Below, in pieces: positions 23,312 to 35,345 of a DNA stretch of 64,000 bases (position 1 is its first letter; the number at the start of each line of letters is the position of its first letter). The translations under genes were made by a program, and so were the position numbers. Source of the DNA: Dama dama (Eukaryota > Chordata > Mammalia > Artiodactyla > Cervidae); the NCBI RefSeq assembly GCF_033118175.1, contig NW_026870906.1, positions 1,922,001 through 1,986,000 on the forward strand. Direction: 5' to 3'. The notes beneath the pieces are model-generated. The model was given only the letters and a program-made list of their open reading frames with translations. It was not told the origin of the DNA and searched no databases.

Positions 23312-25789
23312 GCACTTCATATTTTTCAACGCCGCTTCATTCTCCTCCTATTTTTCAGACCGTTTCATGCTTCTCATATTTTTGACAACTTTTGAAGCTC
23401 TACATATTTTTCACACCTTTTCATGCTCTTCATCTTTTTAAAAACCGTTTCATGCTCAACCTATTTTTCAGACAGTATCATGCTCCTAATATTTTTGACA
23501 CCTTTTGAAGCTCTTCATATTTTTCACACCTTTTCCGGCTCTTCACGTTTTTGACCACCGCTTCATGCTCCGCCTATTTTTCAGACCGTTTCATGCTCCT
23601 CATATTTTTGAGACATTTTGAAGCTCATCATATTTTTCTCACCTTTTCAGGCTCTTCATGCTTTTCAACACCGCTTCATGCTCCTCCTATTTTTCAGACC
23701 GCTTCATGCTCCTCATATTTTTGACAGCTTTTGAAGCTCCTCATATTTTTGACACCTTTTGATGCTCTTCATATTTTTCAAACCTTTTAAGGCTCTTCAT
23801 GTTTTTGTTCACCACTCATGCTCCTCCCATTTTTCAGACCGTTTAATGCTCCTCATATTTTTGACACCTTTTGAAGCTCTTCATATTTTTCACACATTTT
23901 GAGGTTCTTCATTTTTATAAACACCGCTTCATGCTCCTCCTAATTTTCAGACCGTTTCATGCTCCTCATATTTGTGACACCTTTTGAAGCTCTTCGTATT
24001 TTTCACACGTTTTCAGGCTCTTCACGTTTTTCAACACCACTTCATGCTCCTCCTATTTTTCAGACTGTTTCATGCTCCTCATAATTTTGACACCTTTTGA
24101 AGCTCTTCATATATTTCAAACAATTTAAGGATCTTCATCTTTTTCAAAACCGTTTCATTCTCATCCTATTTTTCAGAATGTTACATGCTCCTCATATTTT
24201 TGACACCTTTTGAAGCTCTTCATATTTTTCACACCTTTTCAGGCTCTTCATGTTTTTGAACACCGCTTCATGCACCTCATATTTTTCAGACCGTTTCACT
24301 CTTCTCCTAATTTTGACACCTTTTGAAGCGCTTCATATATTTCACACCTTGTCATGCTATTCATGTTTTTCAACACCACTTCATGCTCCTTCTATTTTTC
24401 TGTCCGTTTCATGCTCCTCATATTTTTGACACCTTTTGAAGCTCTTTTATTTTTCACACGTTTTCATGCTCTTCATCTTTTTCAAAACCGTATCATGCTC
24501 ATCCTATTTTTCAGACTGTTTCATGCTCCTCATAATTTTGACACGTTTTGAAGCTCTTCATATTTTTCACAGCTTTTCAGGCTGTTCAGGTTTTTGAACA
24601 CCATTTCTTGCACCTCCTATTTTTCTGTCCGTTTCATGCTCCTCATATTTTTGACATCTTTTGAAGCTCTTCATATTTTTCACACGTTTTCCTGCTCTTC
24701 ATCTTTTTCACAACCGTTTCATTCTCCTCCTATTTTTCAGACCGTTTCATGCTCCACATATTTTTGACACCTTTTGAAGCTCTTCATATTTTTCCCACCT
24801 TTTCAGGCTCTTCATGTTTTTGAACACCATTTCATGCACCTCCTATTTTTCAGACCGTTTCATGCTCCTCCTATATGTGACATCTTTTGAAGCTCTTCGT
24901 ATTTTTCACACGTTTTCAGGCTCTTCATGTTTTTCAACACCGCTTCATGCTCCTCCTATTTTTCAGACTGTTTCATGCTCCTCATAATTTTGACACCTTT
25001 TCTAGCTCTTCATATATTTCACACCTTTTCATGCTCTTCATGTTTTTCAACACCGTTTCATGCTCCTGCGATTTTTCATACGGTTTTATGCTACTCATAT
25101 TTTTGACTCGTTTTGAAGCTCTTCATATTTTTCACACCTTTTCATGCTCGTTATGTTTTTAAACAACGCTTCATTCTCCTCCTATTTTCAGACCGTTTCA
25201 CCTTCCTCATATTTTTGACACCTTTTGAAGCTCTTCATATTGTTCACAGCGTTTCAGGCTCTTCATGTTTTGGACCACCGCTTCATGCTGCTCCTTTTTT
25301 TCAGACCATTTCATGCTCCTCATAATTTTGACACATTTTGAAGCTCTTCATATTTTTCACACCTTTTCAGGCTCTTCATATTTTTCAAACCTCTTCATGC
25401 TCCTCCTATTTTTCGATCATTTCATGCTTCTCATATTTTTGACACCTTTTGAAGCTCTTCATATATTTCACACCTTTTCATTCTATTCATCTTTTTCAAA
25501 ACCGTTTCATGCTTATCCAATTTTTCAGGTTGTTTCATGCTTCTCATATATTTGACACCTTTTGAAGCTCTTCATGTTTTTCACACCTTTTCAGGCTCTT
25601 CATGTTTTTAAACACCGCTTCATGCTCCTCCTATTTTTCAGACCGTTTCATGCTCCTCATATATGTGACACCTTTTGAAGTTCTTCATATATTTCACACC
25701 TTTTCATGCTCTTCATGTTTTTCAAAACCATTTCATGATCTTCCTATTTTTCAGACCGTTTCATGCTCCTCATATGTTTGACTACTTTT
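23312..25789 (+). repeat. Ordinary satellite array
   Basis: Diverged units, many with the B variant CTTCATCTTTTTCAAAACC (for example near 24132, 24474 and 24698). I could not pair it to another long block. No gene is visible. Confidence 0.83.
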
Positions 25790-26095
25790 GAAGCTCTTCA
25801 TATTTTTCACACCTTTTCAGGCTCTTCATGTTTTTCAACACCGTTTCATGCTTCCCCTTTTTTCAGACAGTTTCATACTCCTATATTTTTGACACCTTTT
25901 GAAGCTCTTCATATTTTTCACACCTTTTGAAGCTCTTCATATTTTTCACAACATTTCAGGCTCTTCATGTTTTTGAACACCGTTTCATGCTCCTCCCATA
26001 TTTCAGACCATTTCATGCTCCTCATATTTTTGACACCTTTTGAAGCTCTTCATATTTTTCACATCTTTTCAGGCTCTTCATGTTTTTCAACACCG
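25790..26095 (+). repeat. Duplicated block, copy 1 (about 0.3 kb)
   Basis: It matches 26267-26572 at an offset of 477 bp. Shared markers: GCTTCCCCTTTTTTCAGAC, a shortened D (ACTCCTATATTTTTG or GCTCCTATATTTTTG), a doubled A, CACAACATTTCAGG, and CTCCCATATTTCAG. A related fragment without all markers lies near 40597-40760. Confidence 0.85.
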
Positions 26096-26266
26096 CTACA
26101 TGCTCCTCCTATTTTTCAGACCGTTTCATGCTCCTCAAATTTTTGACACCATTTGAAACTCTTCATATTTTTTACCCCTATCATGCTCTTTATGTTTTTC
26201 AAAACAATTTCATGCTCTTCCTATTTTTCAGACCGTTTCATGCTCCTCATAATTTTGACACCTTTT

Positions 26267-26572
26267 GAAGCTCTTCATGTTTTTCACACCTTTTCAGGCT
26301 CTTCATGTTTTTCAACACCGTTTCATGCTTCCCCTTTTTTCAGACAGTTTCATGCTCCTATATTTTTGACACCTTTTGAAGCTCTTCATATTTTTCACAC
26401 CTTTTGAAGCTCTTCATATTTTTCACAACATTTCAGGCACTTCATGTTTTTGAACACCGTTTCATGCTCCTCCCATATTTCAGACCGTTTCATGCTCCTC
26501 ATATTTTTGACACCTTTTGAAGCTCTTCATATTCTTCACACCTTTTCAGGCTCTTCATGTTTTTCAACACTG
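26267..26572 (+). repeat. Duplicated block, copy 2 (about 0.3 kb)
   Basis: Counterpart of 25790-26095 with only a few substitutions. Confidence 0.85.
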
Positions 26573-26589
26573 GTTCATGCTCCTCCTTT

Positions 26590-27290
26590 TTTTTACAGCA
26601 TTTCATGCTCCTAATGTATTTCACACCTTTTGAAGCTCTTCCGATTTTTCACACATTTCCAGGCTCTGTATGTTTTTGAACACCGGTTCATGCTCCTCAC
26701 ATTTTTGACACCTTTTGAAGCTCTTCATATTTTTCACACCTTTTCAGCCTGCTCATGTTTTTGAACACCACTTCATACTCCTCCTATTTTTCAGACCGAT
26801 TCAGTCTTCTCATATTTTTGAAACCTTTTGAAGCTCTTCATATTTCTCACACCTTTTCAGGCTCTTCATATTTTTGAACACCGCTTCATGCTCCTCCTAT
26901 TTTTTAGAGCATTTCATGCTCCTCATGTATTTCACACCTTTTGAAGCTCTTCCGATTTTTCACACATTTCCAGGCTCTTCATGTTTTTGAACACCTTTTC
27001 ATGCTCTTCCTATTTTTCAGACCGTTTCCTGCTCCTCATATTTTTGACACCTTTTGAAGCTCTTCATATTTTTCACACCTTTTCCGGCTCTTCATGTTTT
27101 TCAACACCGCTTCATGCTCCTAATATTTTTCAGACCGTTTAAAGCTCCTCATATTTTTGACAAGTTTTGAGGCTATTCATATTTTTCACACCTTTTCAGG
27201 CTCTTCATGTATTTCAAAACCGTTTCATGTTCGTCCTATTTTTCAGACCGTTTCATGCTCCTCATATTTTTGACACCTTTTGAAGCTCTT
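26590..27290 (+). repeat. Long-distance duplicated block, copy 1 (about 0.7 kb)
   Basis: It matches 63146-63846 at a constant offset of 36556 bp. Markers: GAAGCTCTTCCGATTTTTC, CACATTTCCAGGCTC, GAACACCGGTTCATG, CCGATTCAGTC, TTTTCCGGCTC, and GCTCCTAATATTTTTCAG. Part of the block (the CCGATTTTTC unit) is itself doubled inside it, and this internal doubling is shared by both copies. Confidence 0.87.
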
Positions 27291-27884
27291 CATATTTTTC
27301 ACACCTTTTCAGGCTCTTCATGATTTTAACACCACTTCATGCTCCTCCTATTTTTCACACCGTTTCATGCTCCTCATGTATTCCACACCTTTTGAAGCTC
27401 TTCATATTTTTCACACGTTTTCAGGATCTTCAAGTTTTTGAACACAACTACAGGCACCTACTATTTTTCAGACCGTTTCATGTTCCTTATATATTTCACA
27501 CCTTTTGAAGCTCTTCATATTTTTCACACCTTTTCAGGCTCTTAAGTTTTTGAACACCGCTTCACGCTCATCCTATTTTTCAGACCGTTTCATGCTCATC
27601 TCATTTTTGCCACCTTTTGAAACTCCTCATATTTTTAACACCTTTGAAGCTCTTCATATTTTTCACACCTTTTCAGGCTCTTCATATTTTTCAACACCGC
27701 TTCATGGTCCTCCTATTTGTCAGACCGTTTCATGCTGCTCATATTTTTGACACCTTTTGAAGCTCTTCATATATTTCACACCTTTTCAGTCTCTTAATGT
27801 TTTTCAACACCGCTTCATGCTGCTCCTATTTTTCAGACAGTTTCATGCTCCTCATATATTTGACACGTTTTGAAGCTCTTCATA

Positions 27885-28150
27885 TTTTTCACAAGTTTTC
27901 AGGCTCTTCATGTTTTTCAACACCGCTTCATGCTCCTCCTATTTTTGAGACCATTTCTTGCTTCTAATATTTTTGACACGTTTTGAAGCTCCTCATAATT
28001 TCCACACCTTTTCAAGCTTTCATGTTTTGGAACATCGTTTCATGATCCTCCTATTTTTCAGACCGTTTCTTGCTACTCATATTTGACACATTTCGAAGCT
28101 CTTCATATTTTTCACACCTTTTCAGACTCTTCATGTTTTGAACACCACTT
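27885..28150 (+). repeat. Duplicated block, copy 1 (about 0.27 kb)
   Basis: It matches 29573-29838 at an offset of 1688 bp. Shared markers: CTCCTATTTTTGAGA, CTTCTAATATTTTTGAC, a shortened B (CAAGCTTTCATGTTTTGG), a shortened D (CATATTTGACACATTT), and CAGACTCTTCATGTTTTG. Moderately diverged. Confidence 0.8.
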
Positions 28151-29109
28151 CATGCTCCTCCTATATTTCAGAGCGTTTCATGCTCCTCATATTTTTCACA
28201 CCTTTTTGAAGCTCTTTATATTTTCACACCTTTTCATGCTCTTCATGTTTTTGAACACCGTTTCATGCTCCTCCTATTTTTTAGACATTTTCCTGCTCCT
28301 CATATTTTTGACACCTTTTGAAGCTCCTCATATTTTTCACACCTTTTGAAGCTCTTCATATATTTCACACTTTTTCAGGCTTTTCATGTTTGTCAACACC
28401 ACTTCATGCTCCTCCTATTTTTCAGACCGCTTCATGCTCATCTCATTTTTGACACGTTTTGAAGCTGTTCATATTTTTCACACCTTTTCAAGCTCTTCAT
28501 ATTTTTCACACCTTTTCAGGCTCTTCATGTTTTGAACACCGTTTCATGCTCCTCCTATTTTTCAGACCGTTTCAAGCTCCTCCTATTTTTCACACTTTTG
28601 AAGCTCTTCATATATTTCACACCTTTTCAGGCTCTTTATGTTTTTCAACACCATTTCATGCCGCTTCTATTTTTCAGACCGTTTCATGCTCCTCAAGGAT
28701 TTCACACCTTTTGAAGCTCTTCGTATTTTTCACACCTTTTCAGGCTCTTTATGTTTTTTAACACCACTTCATGTTCCTCCTATTTTTCAGATCATTTCAT
28801 GCTCCTCATATTTTTGACACCTTTTGAAGTTCTTCATATTTTTCACACCTTTTCAGGCTCTTCATGTTTTTGAACACAGCTTCATGCTCCTCCTATTTTT
28901 CAGTCCGTTTCTTGCTCCTCATGTATTTCCCACCTTTTGAAGCTCTTCATATTTTTCACACCCTTTCAAGCTATTCATGTTTTTGAACACCACTTCATTC
29001 TCCTCCTATTTTTCAGACCGTTTCAAGCTCATCTCAATTTTGACAGCTTTTGAAGCTGTTCATATTTTTCACACCTTTTGAAGCTCTTCATATTTTTCAC
29101 ACCTTTTCA

Positions 29110-29335
29110 GGCTCTTCATGTTTTTGAACACCGTTTCATGCTCCTCCTTTTTTTCAGACCGTTTCATGCTCCTCATATTTTTGACACATTTTGAAGCTCT
29201 TTATATTTTTCACACCTTTTGAAGCTCTTCATGTTTTTGAACACCGTTTCATGCTCCTCCTTTTTTTCAGACCGTTTCATGCTCCTCATATTTTTGACAC
29301 ATTTTGAAGCTCTTTATATTTTTCACACCTTTTAA
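29110..29335 (+). repeat. Tandem duplication of one unit (2 x 113 bp)
   Basis: Two successive units share GCTCCTCCTTTTTTTCAG (spacing 113 bp) and GACACATTTTGAAGCTC followed by TTTATATTT. Confidence 0.83.
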
Positions 29336-29572
29336 GGCTCTTCATGGTTTTGAACACCGCTTCATACTCCTCCTATTTTTTAGGCGGTTTCATTCTCCTC
29401 ATATTTTTGACACCTTTTGAAGCTCCTCATATATTTCACACATTTTTAGGCTCTTCATGTTTTTCAACATCACTACATTCCCCTGCTATTTTTCAGACCG
29501 TTTCAGGCTCATGTCATTTTTGACACATTTTGAAGCTTTTCATATTGTTCACACCTTTTGAAGCTCTTCATA

Positions 29573-29838
29573 TTTTTCACAAGTTTTCAGGCTCTTCATG
29601 TTTTTCAACAACGCTTCAGGCTCCTCCTATTTTTGAGAACGTTTCATGCTTCTAATATTTTTGACATGTTTTGAAGCTCTTCATATTTTCCACACCTTTT
29701 CAAGCTTTCATGTTTTGGAACACCGTTTCATGCTCCTCCTATTTTTCAGACCGTTTCATGCTCTTCATATTTGACACATTTTGAATCTCTTCATATTTTC
29801 ACACCTTTTCAGACTCTTCATGTTTTGAACACCGCTTC
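29573..29838 (+). repeat. Duplicated block, copy 2 (about 0.27 kb)
   Basis: Counterpart of 27885-28150. Its last part (from 29760) is the first stretch of the 1,067-bp tandem duplication. Confidence 0.8.
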
Positions 29839-30826
29839 ATGCTCCTCCTATTTTTCAGACCTTTTCATGCTCCTCATATTTTTGACACCTTTTGAAGCTC
29901 TTCATATTTTTCACACCTTTTCAGGCTCTTCATGTTTTTGAGCACACCTTCATGCTCCTCCTATTTTTCAGACCGTTTCATGCCCCTTATATGTTTCTCT
30001 CCTTTTGAAGCTCTTCATATTTTTCACAGCTTTTGAAGCTCTTCATATTTTTCACACCTTTTCAGGCTCTTCATGGTTTTCAACAGTGCTTCATGCTCCT
30101 CCAATTTTTCAGACCGCTTCATTATCATCTCATTTTTGACACCTTTTGAAGCTCTTCATATATTTCACACCTTTTCAGACTCTTCTTCTTTTTCAACACA
30201 GCTTCTTGCTCCTCCTATTTTTCAGACCGTTTCATGCTCCTCATATTTTTGACACCTTTTGAAGCTCTTCATATTTTTGACACCTTTTGAAGTTCTTCAT
30301 ATTTTCACACCTTTTCATGCTTTTCATCTTTTAAAAAACCGTTTCATGCTCATCCTATTTTTCAGACCGTTTCATTCTCCTCATATTTTGGACACCTTTG
30401 AAGCTCTTCATATATTTCAAACCTTTTACGGCTCTTCATGTTTTTCAACACCGCTTCATGCTCCTCCTATTTTTCAGACCGTTTCCTGCTCCTCATATTT
30501 TTCACACCTTTTGAAGCTCTTCTTATATTTCACAACTTTTCAGGCTCTTCATATTTCTCAACACCGCTTCATTCTCCTCCTATTTTTCAGACCGTTTCAT
30601 GCACCTCATATTTTTCACACCTATTGAACCTCTTCATATTTTTCACACCTTTTCAGGCTCTTCATGTTTTTGAACACAGCTTCATGATTCTCCTGTTTTC
30701 TGGACCGTTTCATGCTCCACATATTTTTGACACCTTTTGAAGCTCTTCATATTTTTCACACGTTTTCAGGCTCTTCATGTTTTTGACCACCGCTTCATGC
30801 TCCTCCTATTTTTCAGACCGTTTCAT
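29760..30826 (+). repeat. 1,067-bp tandem duplication, first copy
   Basis: Sequence here recurs immediately downstream at a constant 1067-bp offset. By eye only about two or three substitutions differ, for example CTTCATATT versus CTTCCTATT (30047/31114) and CATATTTTTCAC versus CATATATTTCAC (about 30498/31565). No indel was found. It is a direct, head-to-tail duplication of 38 subunits and must be very young compared with the divergence between ordinary units. Confidence 0.92.
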
Positions 30827-31893
30827 GCTCTTCATATTTGACACATTTTGAATCTCTTCATATTTTCACACCTTTTCAGACTCTTCATGTTTTGAACACC
30901 GCTTCATGCTCCTCCTATTTTTCAGACCTTTTCATGCTCCTCATATTTTTGACACCTTTTGAAGCTCTTCATATTTTTCACACCTTTTCAGGCTCTTCAT
31001 GTTTTTGAGCACACCTTCATGCTCCTCCTATTTTTCAGACCGTTTCATGCCCCTTATATGTTTCTCTCCTTTTGAAGCTCTTCATATTTTTCACAGCTTT
31101 TGAAGCTCTTCCTATTTTTCACACCTTTTCAGGCTCTTCATGGTTTTCAACAGTGCTTCATGCTCCTCCAATTTTTCAGACCGCTTCATTATCATCTCAT
31201 TTTTGACACCTTTTGAAGCTCTTCATATATTTCACACCTTTTCAGACTCTTCTTCTTTTTCAACACAGCTTCTTGCTCCTCCTATTTTTCAGACCGTTTC
31301 ATGCTCCTCATATTTTTGACACCTTTTGAAGCTCTTCATATTTTTGACACCTTTTGAAGTTCTTCATATTTTCACACCTTTTCATGCTTTTCATCTTTTA
31401 AAAAACCGTTTCATGCTCATCCTATTTTTCAGACCGTTTCATTCTCCTCATATTTTGGACACCTTTGAAGCTCTTCATATATTTCAAACCTTTTACGGCT
31501 CTTCATGTTTTTCAACACCGCTTCATGCTCCTCCTATTTTTCAGACCGTTTCCTGCTCCTCATATATTTCACACCTTTTGAAGCTCTTCTTATATTTCAC
31601 AACTTTTCAGGCTCTTCATATTTCTCAACACCGCTTCATTCTCCTCCTATTTTTCAGACCGTTTCATGCACCTCATATTTTTCACACCTATTGAACCTCT
31701 TCATATTTTTCACACCTTTTCAGGCTCTTCATGTTTTTGAACACAGCTTCATGATTCTCCTGTTTTCTGGACCGTTTCATGCTCCACATATTTTTGACAC
31801 CTTTTGAAGCTCTTCATATTTTTCACACGTTTTCAGGCTCTTCATGTTTTTGACCACCGCTTCATGCTCCTCCTATTTTTCAGACCGTTTCAT
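30827..31893 (+). repeat. 1,067-bp tandem duplication, second copy
   Basis: Direct copy of 29760-30826. Both joints lie in a D subunit just after GACCGTTTCAT. Downstream of 31893 the sequence departs (TCTCCTCATCTG), which fixes the right border. Confidence 0.92.
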
Positions 31894-34254
31894 TCTCCTC
31901 ATCTGTTTGACACCTTTGAAGCTCTTCATATATTTCACACCTTTTCAGGCTCTTCATGTTTATCAACACCACTTCATGCTCCTCCTATTTTTCGGTCTTT
32001 CATGCTTCTCATATTTTTGACACTTTTTGAAGCTCTTCATATTTTTCACACCTTTTCAGTCTCTTCATGTTTTTAAACACCGCCTCATGCTCCTCGTTTT
32101 TTTCAGACCGTTTCATGCTCCTCAAATTTTTTACACATTTTGAAGCTCTTCATATTTTTCACACCTTTTCATGCTCTTCATCTTTTAAAAATCCGTTTCA
32201 TGCTCATCCTATTTTTCAGACTGTTTCATGCTCCTCGTATGTTTGACCCCTTTTGAAGCTCTTCATATTTTTCACACCTTTTCAGGATCTTCATGTTTTT
32301 GAGGACCGCTTCATGCTCCTCCTATTTTTCAGTCGTTTCATGCTTCTCATATTTTTGACACCTTTTGAAGCTCTTCATATTTTTCACACCTTTTCACGAT
32401 CTTCATATTTTTGACGTCTGCTTCATGCCCCTGCTATTTTTCAGAATGTTTCATGCTCCTCATATTTTTGAAACCTTTTAAAGCTCTTCCTATATTTCAC
32501 ACCATTTCAGGCTCTTCATGTTTTTCAACACCACTACATGCTTCTCGTATATTTCAGACCATTTCATTCTCATCGCATTTTTCACACCTTTTGAAGCTCT
32601 TCATATTTTTCACACGTTTTAAGGCTCTTCATGTTTTTCAACACTGCTTCATGCTCCTCTTGTTTTTCAGACCGTTTCAAGCTCCTCATGCATTTCACAC
32701 CTTTTGAAGCTCTTCATATTTTTCACACCTTTTCTGGCTCTTCATGTTTTTCCACACCGATCATGATCCTCCTATTTTTCAGACCGTTTCGTGCTCCTCA
32801 TAATTTTCACACCTTTTGAAGCTCTTCATATTTTTCACACCTTTTCAGGCTCTTCATGTTTTTCAACACTGCTTCATGCTCCTCCTATTTTTCAGACCGT
32901 TTCATCCTCCTCATGTATTTCACACCTTTTGAAGCTCTTCATATTTTTCACACCTTTTCATGCTCTTCATGTTTTTCAACACCGCTTGATGCTCGTACTA
33001 TTTTTCACACTGTTTCATGCTCCTCATATTTTTGACACCTTTTAAAGCTCTTCCTATATTTCACACCATTTCAGGCTCTTCATGTTTTTCAACACCACTA
33101 CATGCTTCTCGTATATTTCAGACTGTTTCATACTCATCTCTTTTTTTACACCTTTTGAAGCTCTTCATATGTTTCACACCTTTTGAAGCTCTTCATGTTT
33201 TTCAACACCGCTTCATGCTCCTCCTATTTTTCAGACCGTTTCATGCTCCTCATATATTTGACACCTTTTGAAGCTCTTCATATTTTTCACAACTTTTCAG
33301 GCTCTTCATGTTTTGAACACCGCTTCTTGCTCCTCCTATTTTACAGGCCTTTTCATTCTCCTCATGTATTTCAACCTTATGAAGCTCTTCCTATTTTTCA
33401 CAACTTTTCAGGCTCTTCAAGTTTTTCAACACCGTTTCATGATCCTCCTATTTTTCAGACTTTTTCCTGCTCCGCATATTTTTCACACATTTTGAAGCTC
33501 TTCACATTTTTCACACCTTTTCAGACTCTTCATGTTTTACAACAATGCATCATCCTCCTCCTATTTTTCAGACTGTTTCATGCTCCTCATATTTTTGACA
33601 CCTTTTGATGCTCTTCATATTTTTGACACCTTTTCAAGCTCTTCATGTTTTTCAACAACGCTTCATGCTCCTCCTATTTTTCAGACCATTTAATGCACCT
33701 CATGTATTTCACGTCTTTTGAAACTCTTCATATTTTTCACACATTTTCAGGCTATTCATGTTTTTGAACAACGTTTCATACTCCTCCTATTTTTCAGTCT
33801 GTTTCATGCTCCTCATATTTTTGACACCTTTTGAAGCTCTTCATATTTTTCACACCTTTTCAGGCTCTTCATGTTTTTGAACACAGCTTCATGCTCCTCC
33901 TATTTTTCAGACTGTTTCATGCTCCTCATATTTAACACGTTTTGAAGCTCTTCAGTTATTCCACACTTTTTCAGGCTCTTCATGATTTTAAACAGCGCTT
34001 CATGTTCCTCCTATTTTTCAGTCATTTCATGCTTCTCATATTTTTGACACCTTTTGAAGCTCTTCATATGTTTCACACCTTTTCAGGCTCTTCATGTTTT
34101 TGAACACCGCTTCATGCTCCTACTATTTTCAGACCGTTTCATGCTCCTCAAATTTTTTCACCGTTTGAAGCTCTTCATTTTTTTCATACCTTTTCAGGCT
34201 CTTCATGTTTTTGAACACAGATTCATGCTCCTCGTATTTTCCAGACCGTTTCAT
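31894..34254 (+). repeat. Ordinary satellite array with one small duplicated piece
   Basis: Satellite units only. A piece of about 125 bp at 32445-32570 recurs at 33009-33134 (offset 564, about five units), marked by CTTCCTATATTTCACACC and CACTACATGCTTCTCGTAT. No gene is visible. Confidence 0.83.
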
Positions 34255-35345
34255 GCTCCTCATGTATTTCACACATTTTGAAGCTCTTCATATTTTATAC
34301 ATGTTTTCAGACTGTTCATGTTTTTGAACACCGCTTCATGCTCCTCCTATTTTTCTGATCACTTCATGCTCATCTCATTTATGACACCTTTTGAAGCTGT
34401 TCATATTTTTCACACCTTTTGAAGCTCTTCATATTTTTCACACGTTTCCAGGCTCTTCATGTTTTTTTTTTTATATTTTTTTTTAATTTATTTTTATTTT
34501 TTTTTCATGTTTTTGAACACCGCTTCATGCTCCTCCTATTTTTCATTCCGTTTCATGCTCCTCATGTATTTCACACCTTTTGAAGCTCTTCATACTTTTC
34601 ACACGTTTTCAGGCACTTCAAGTTTTGAACACAGCTTCATGCACCTCCTATTTTTCAGACCATTTAATGCTCCTCATGTATTTCACACCTTTTGAAGCTC
34701 TTGATATTTTTCACACCTTTTCACGCTCTTCTTTTTTTTGAACACCGTTTCATGCTCCTCCTATTTTTCAGACCGTTTCATGCTCTTCATGTATTTCACA
34801 CCTATTGAAGCTCTTCCTATTTTTCACACCTTTTCAGGCTCTCATGTTTTTGAACACAGCTTCATGCTCCTCCTATTTTTCAGACAATTTCATCCTCCTT
34901 ATGTATTTCACACCTTTTGAAGCTCTTCATATTTTTCACACCTTTTCAAGCTCTTCCTGTTTTCGAACACCATTTCATGCTCCTCCTATTTTTCAGACCG
35001 TTTCATGCTCCTCATATTTTGACACCTTTTGAAGCTCTTTATATTTTCCACACCTTTTCTGGCTCCTCATGTTTTTGAAAACCGCTTCATTCTCCTCCTA
35101 TTTTTCAGATAGTTTCATGCTCTTCATATTTTTGACACCTTTTGAAGCTCTTCATATTTGTCACAGTTTTTCAGGCTCTTCATGTTTTTCAGCACTGCAT
35201 CATGATCCTCCCTTTTTCAGACCGTTTCATGCTCCTCATATTTGACAACTTTTGAAGCTTGTCATATTTTTCACACCTTTTCAAGCTCTTCATTTTTTTG
35301 AACACCGCATTATGCTCCTCCTATTTTTCAGACCGTTTCATGCTC
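34255..35345 (+). repeat. T-rich insert module, ancestral-looking copy
   Basis: It matches about 59133-59870 (offset 24876-24878 up to the point where 59 kb lacks one subunit) and, over its full length, about 61965-63020. It carries the T-rich insert and a following series of D2 units, the shortened B CAGGCTCTCATGTTTTTG, and CTCTTCCTGTTTTYGAAC. It differs from the 59/62 kb copies far more than those differ from each other. Confidence 0.84.
34462..34509 (+). other. T-rich insert inside a B subunit
   Basis: About 48 bp, almost only T with a few A, interrupts a B subunit. TTCATG lies on both sides (CATG at 34458-34461 and 34506-34509), so the insert is flanked by a short direct repeat. It could be slippage of the B-subunit T-run, or a poly(A)-like remnant of a retroposed element on the other strand. 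Sequence alone does not decide. Confidence 0.85.

Noticed and set aside
34462..34509. A transposon insertion with target-site duplication
   Set aside because: Only a T-rich tract is present, with no element body, and the flanking TTCATG is also part of the normal subunit. Kept as an unexplained insert only.
34459..34695. Hydrophobic N-terminus (a run of Phe/Leu/Tyr) that looks like a signal peptide or membrane segment
   Set aside because: It is the translation of the T-rich insert followed by normal satellite. The similar frame at 62167-62403 has the same origin.
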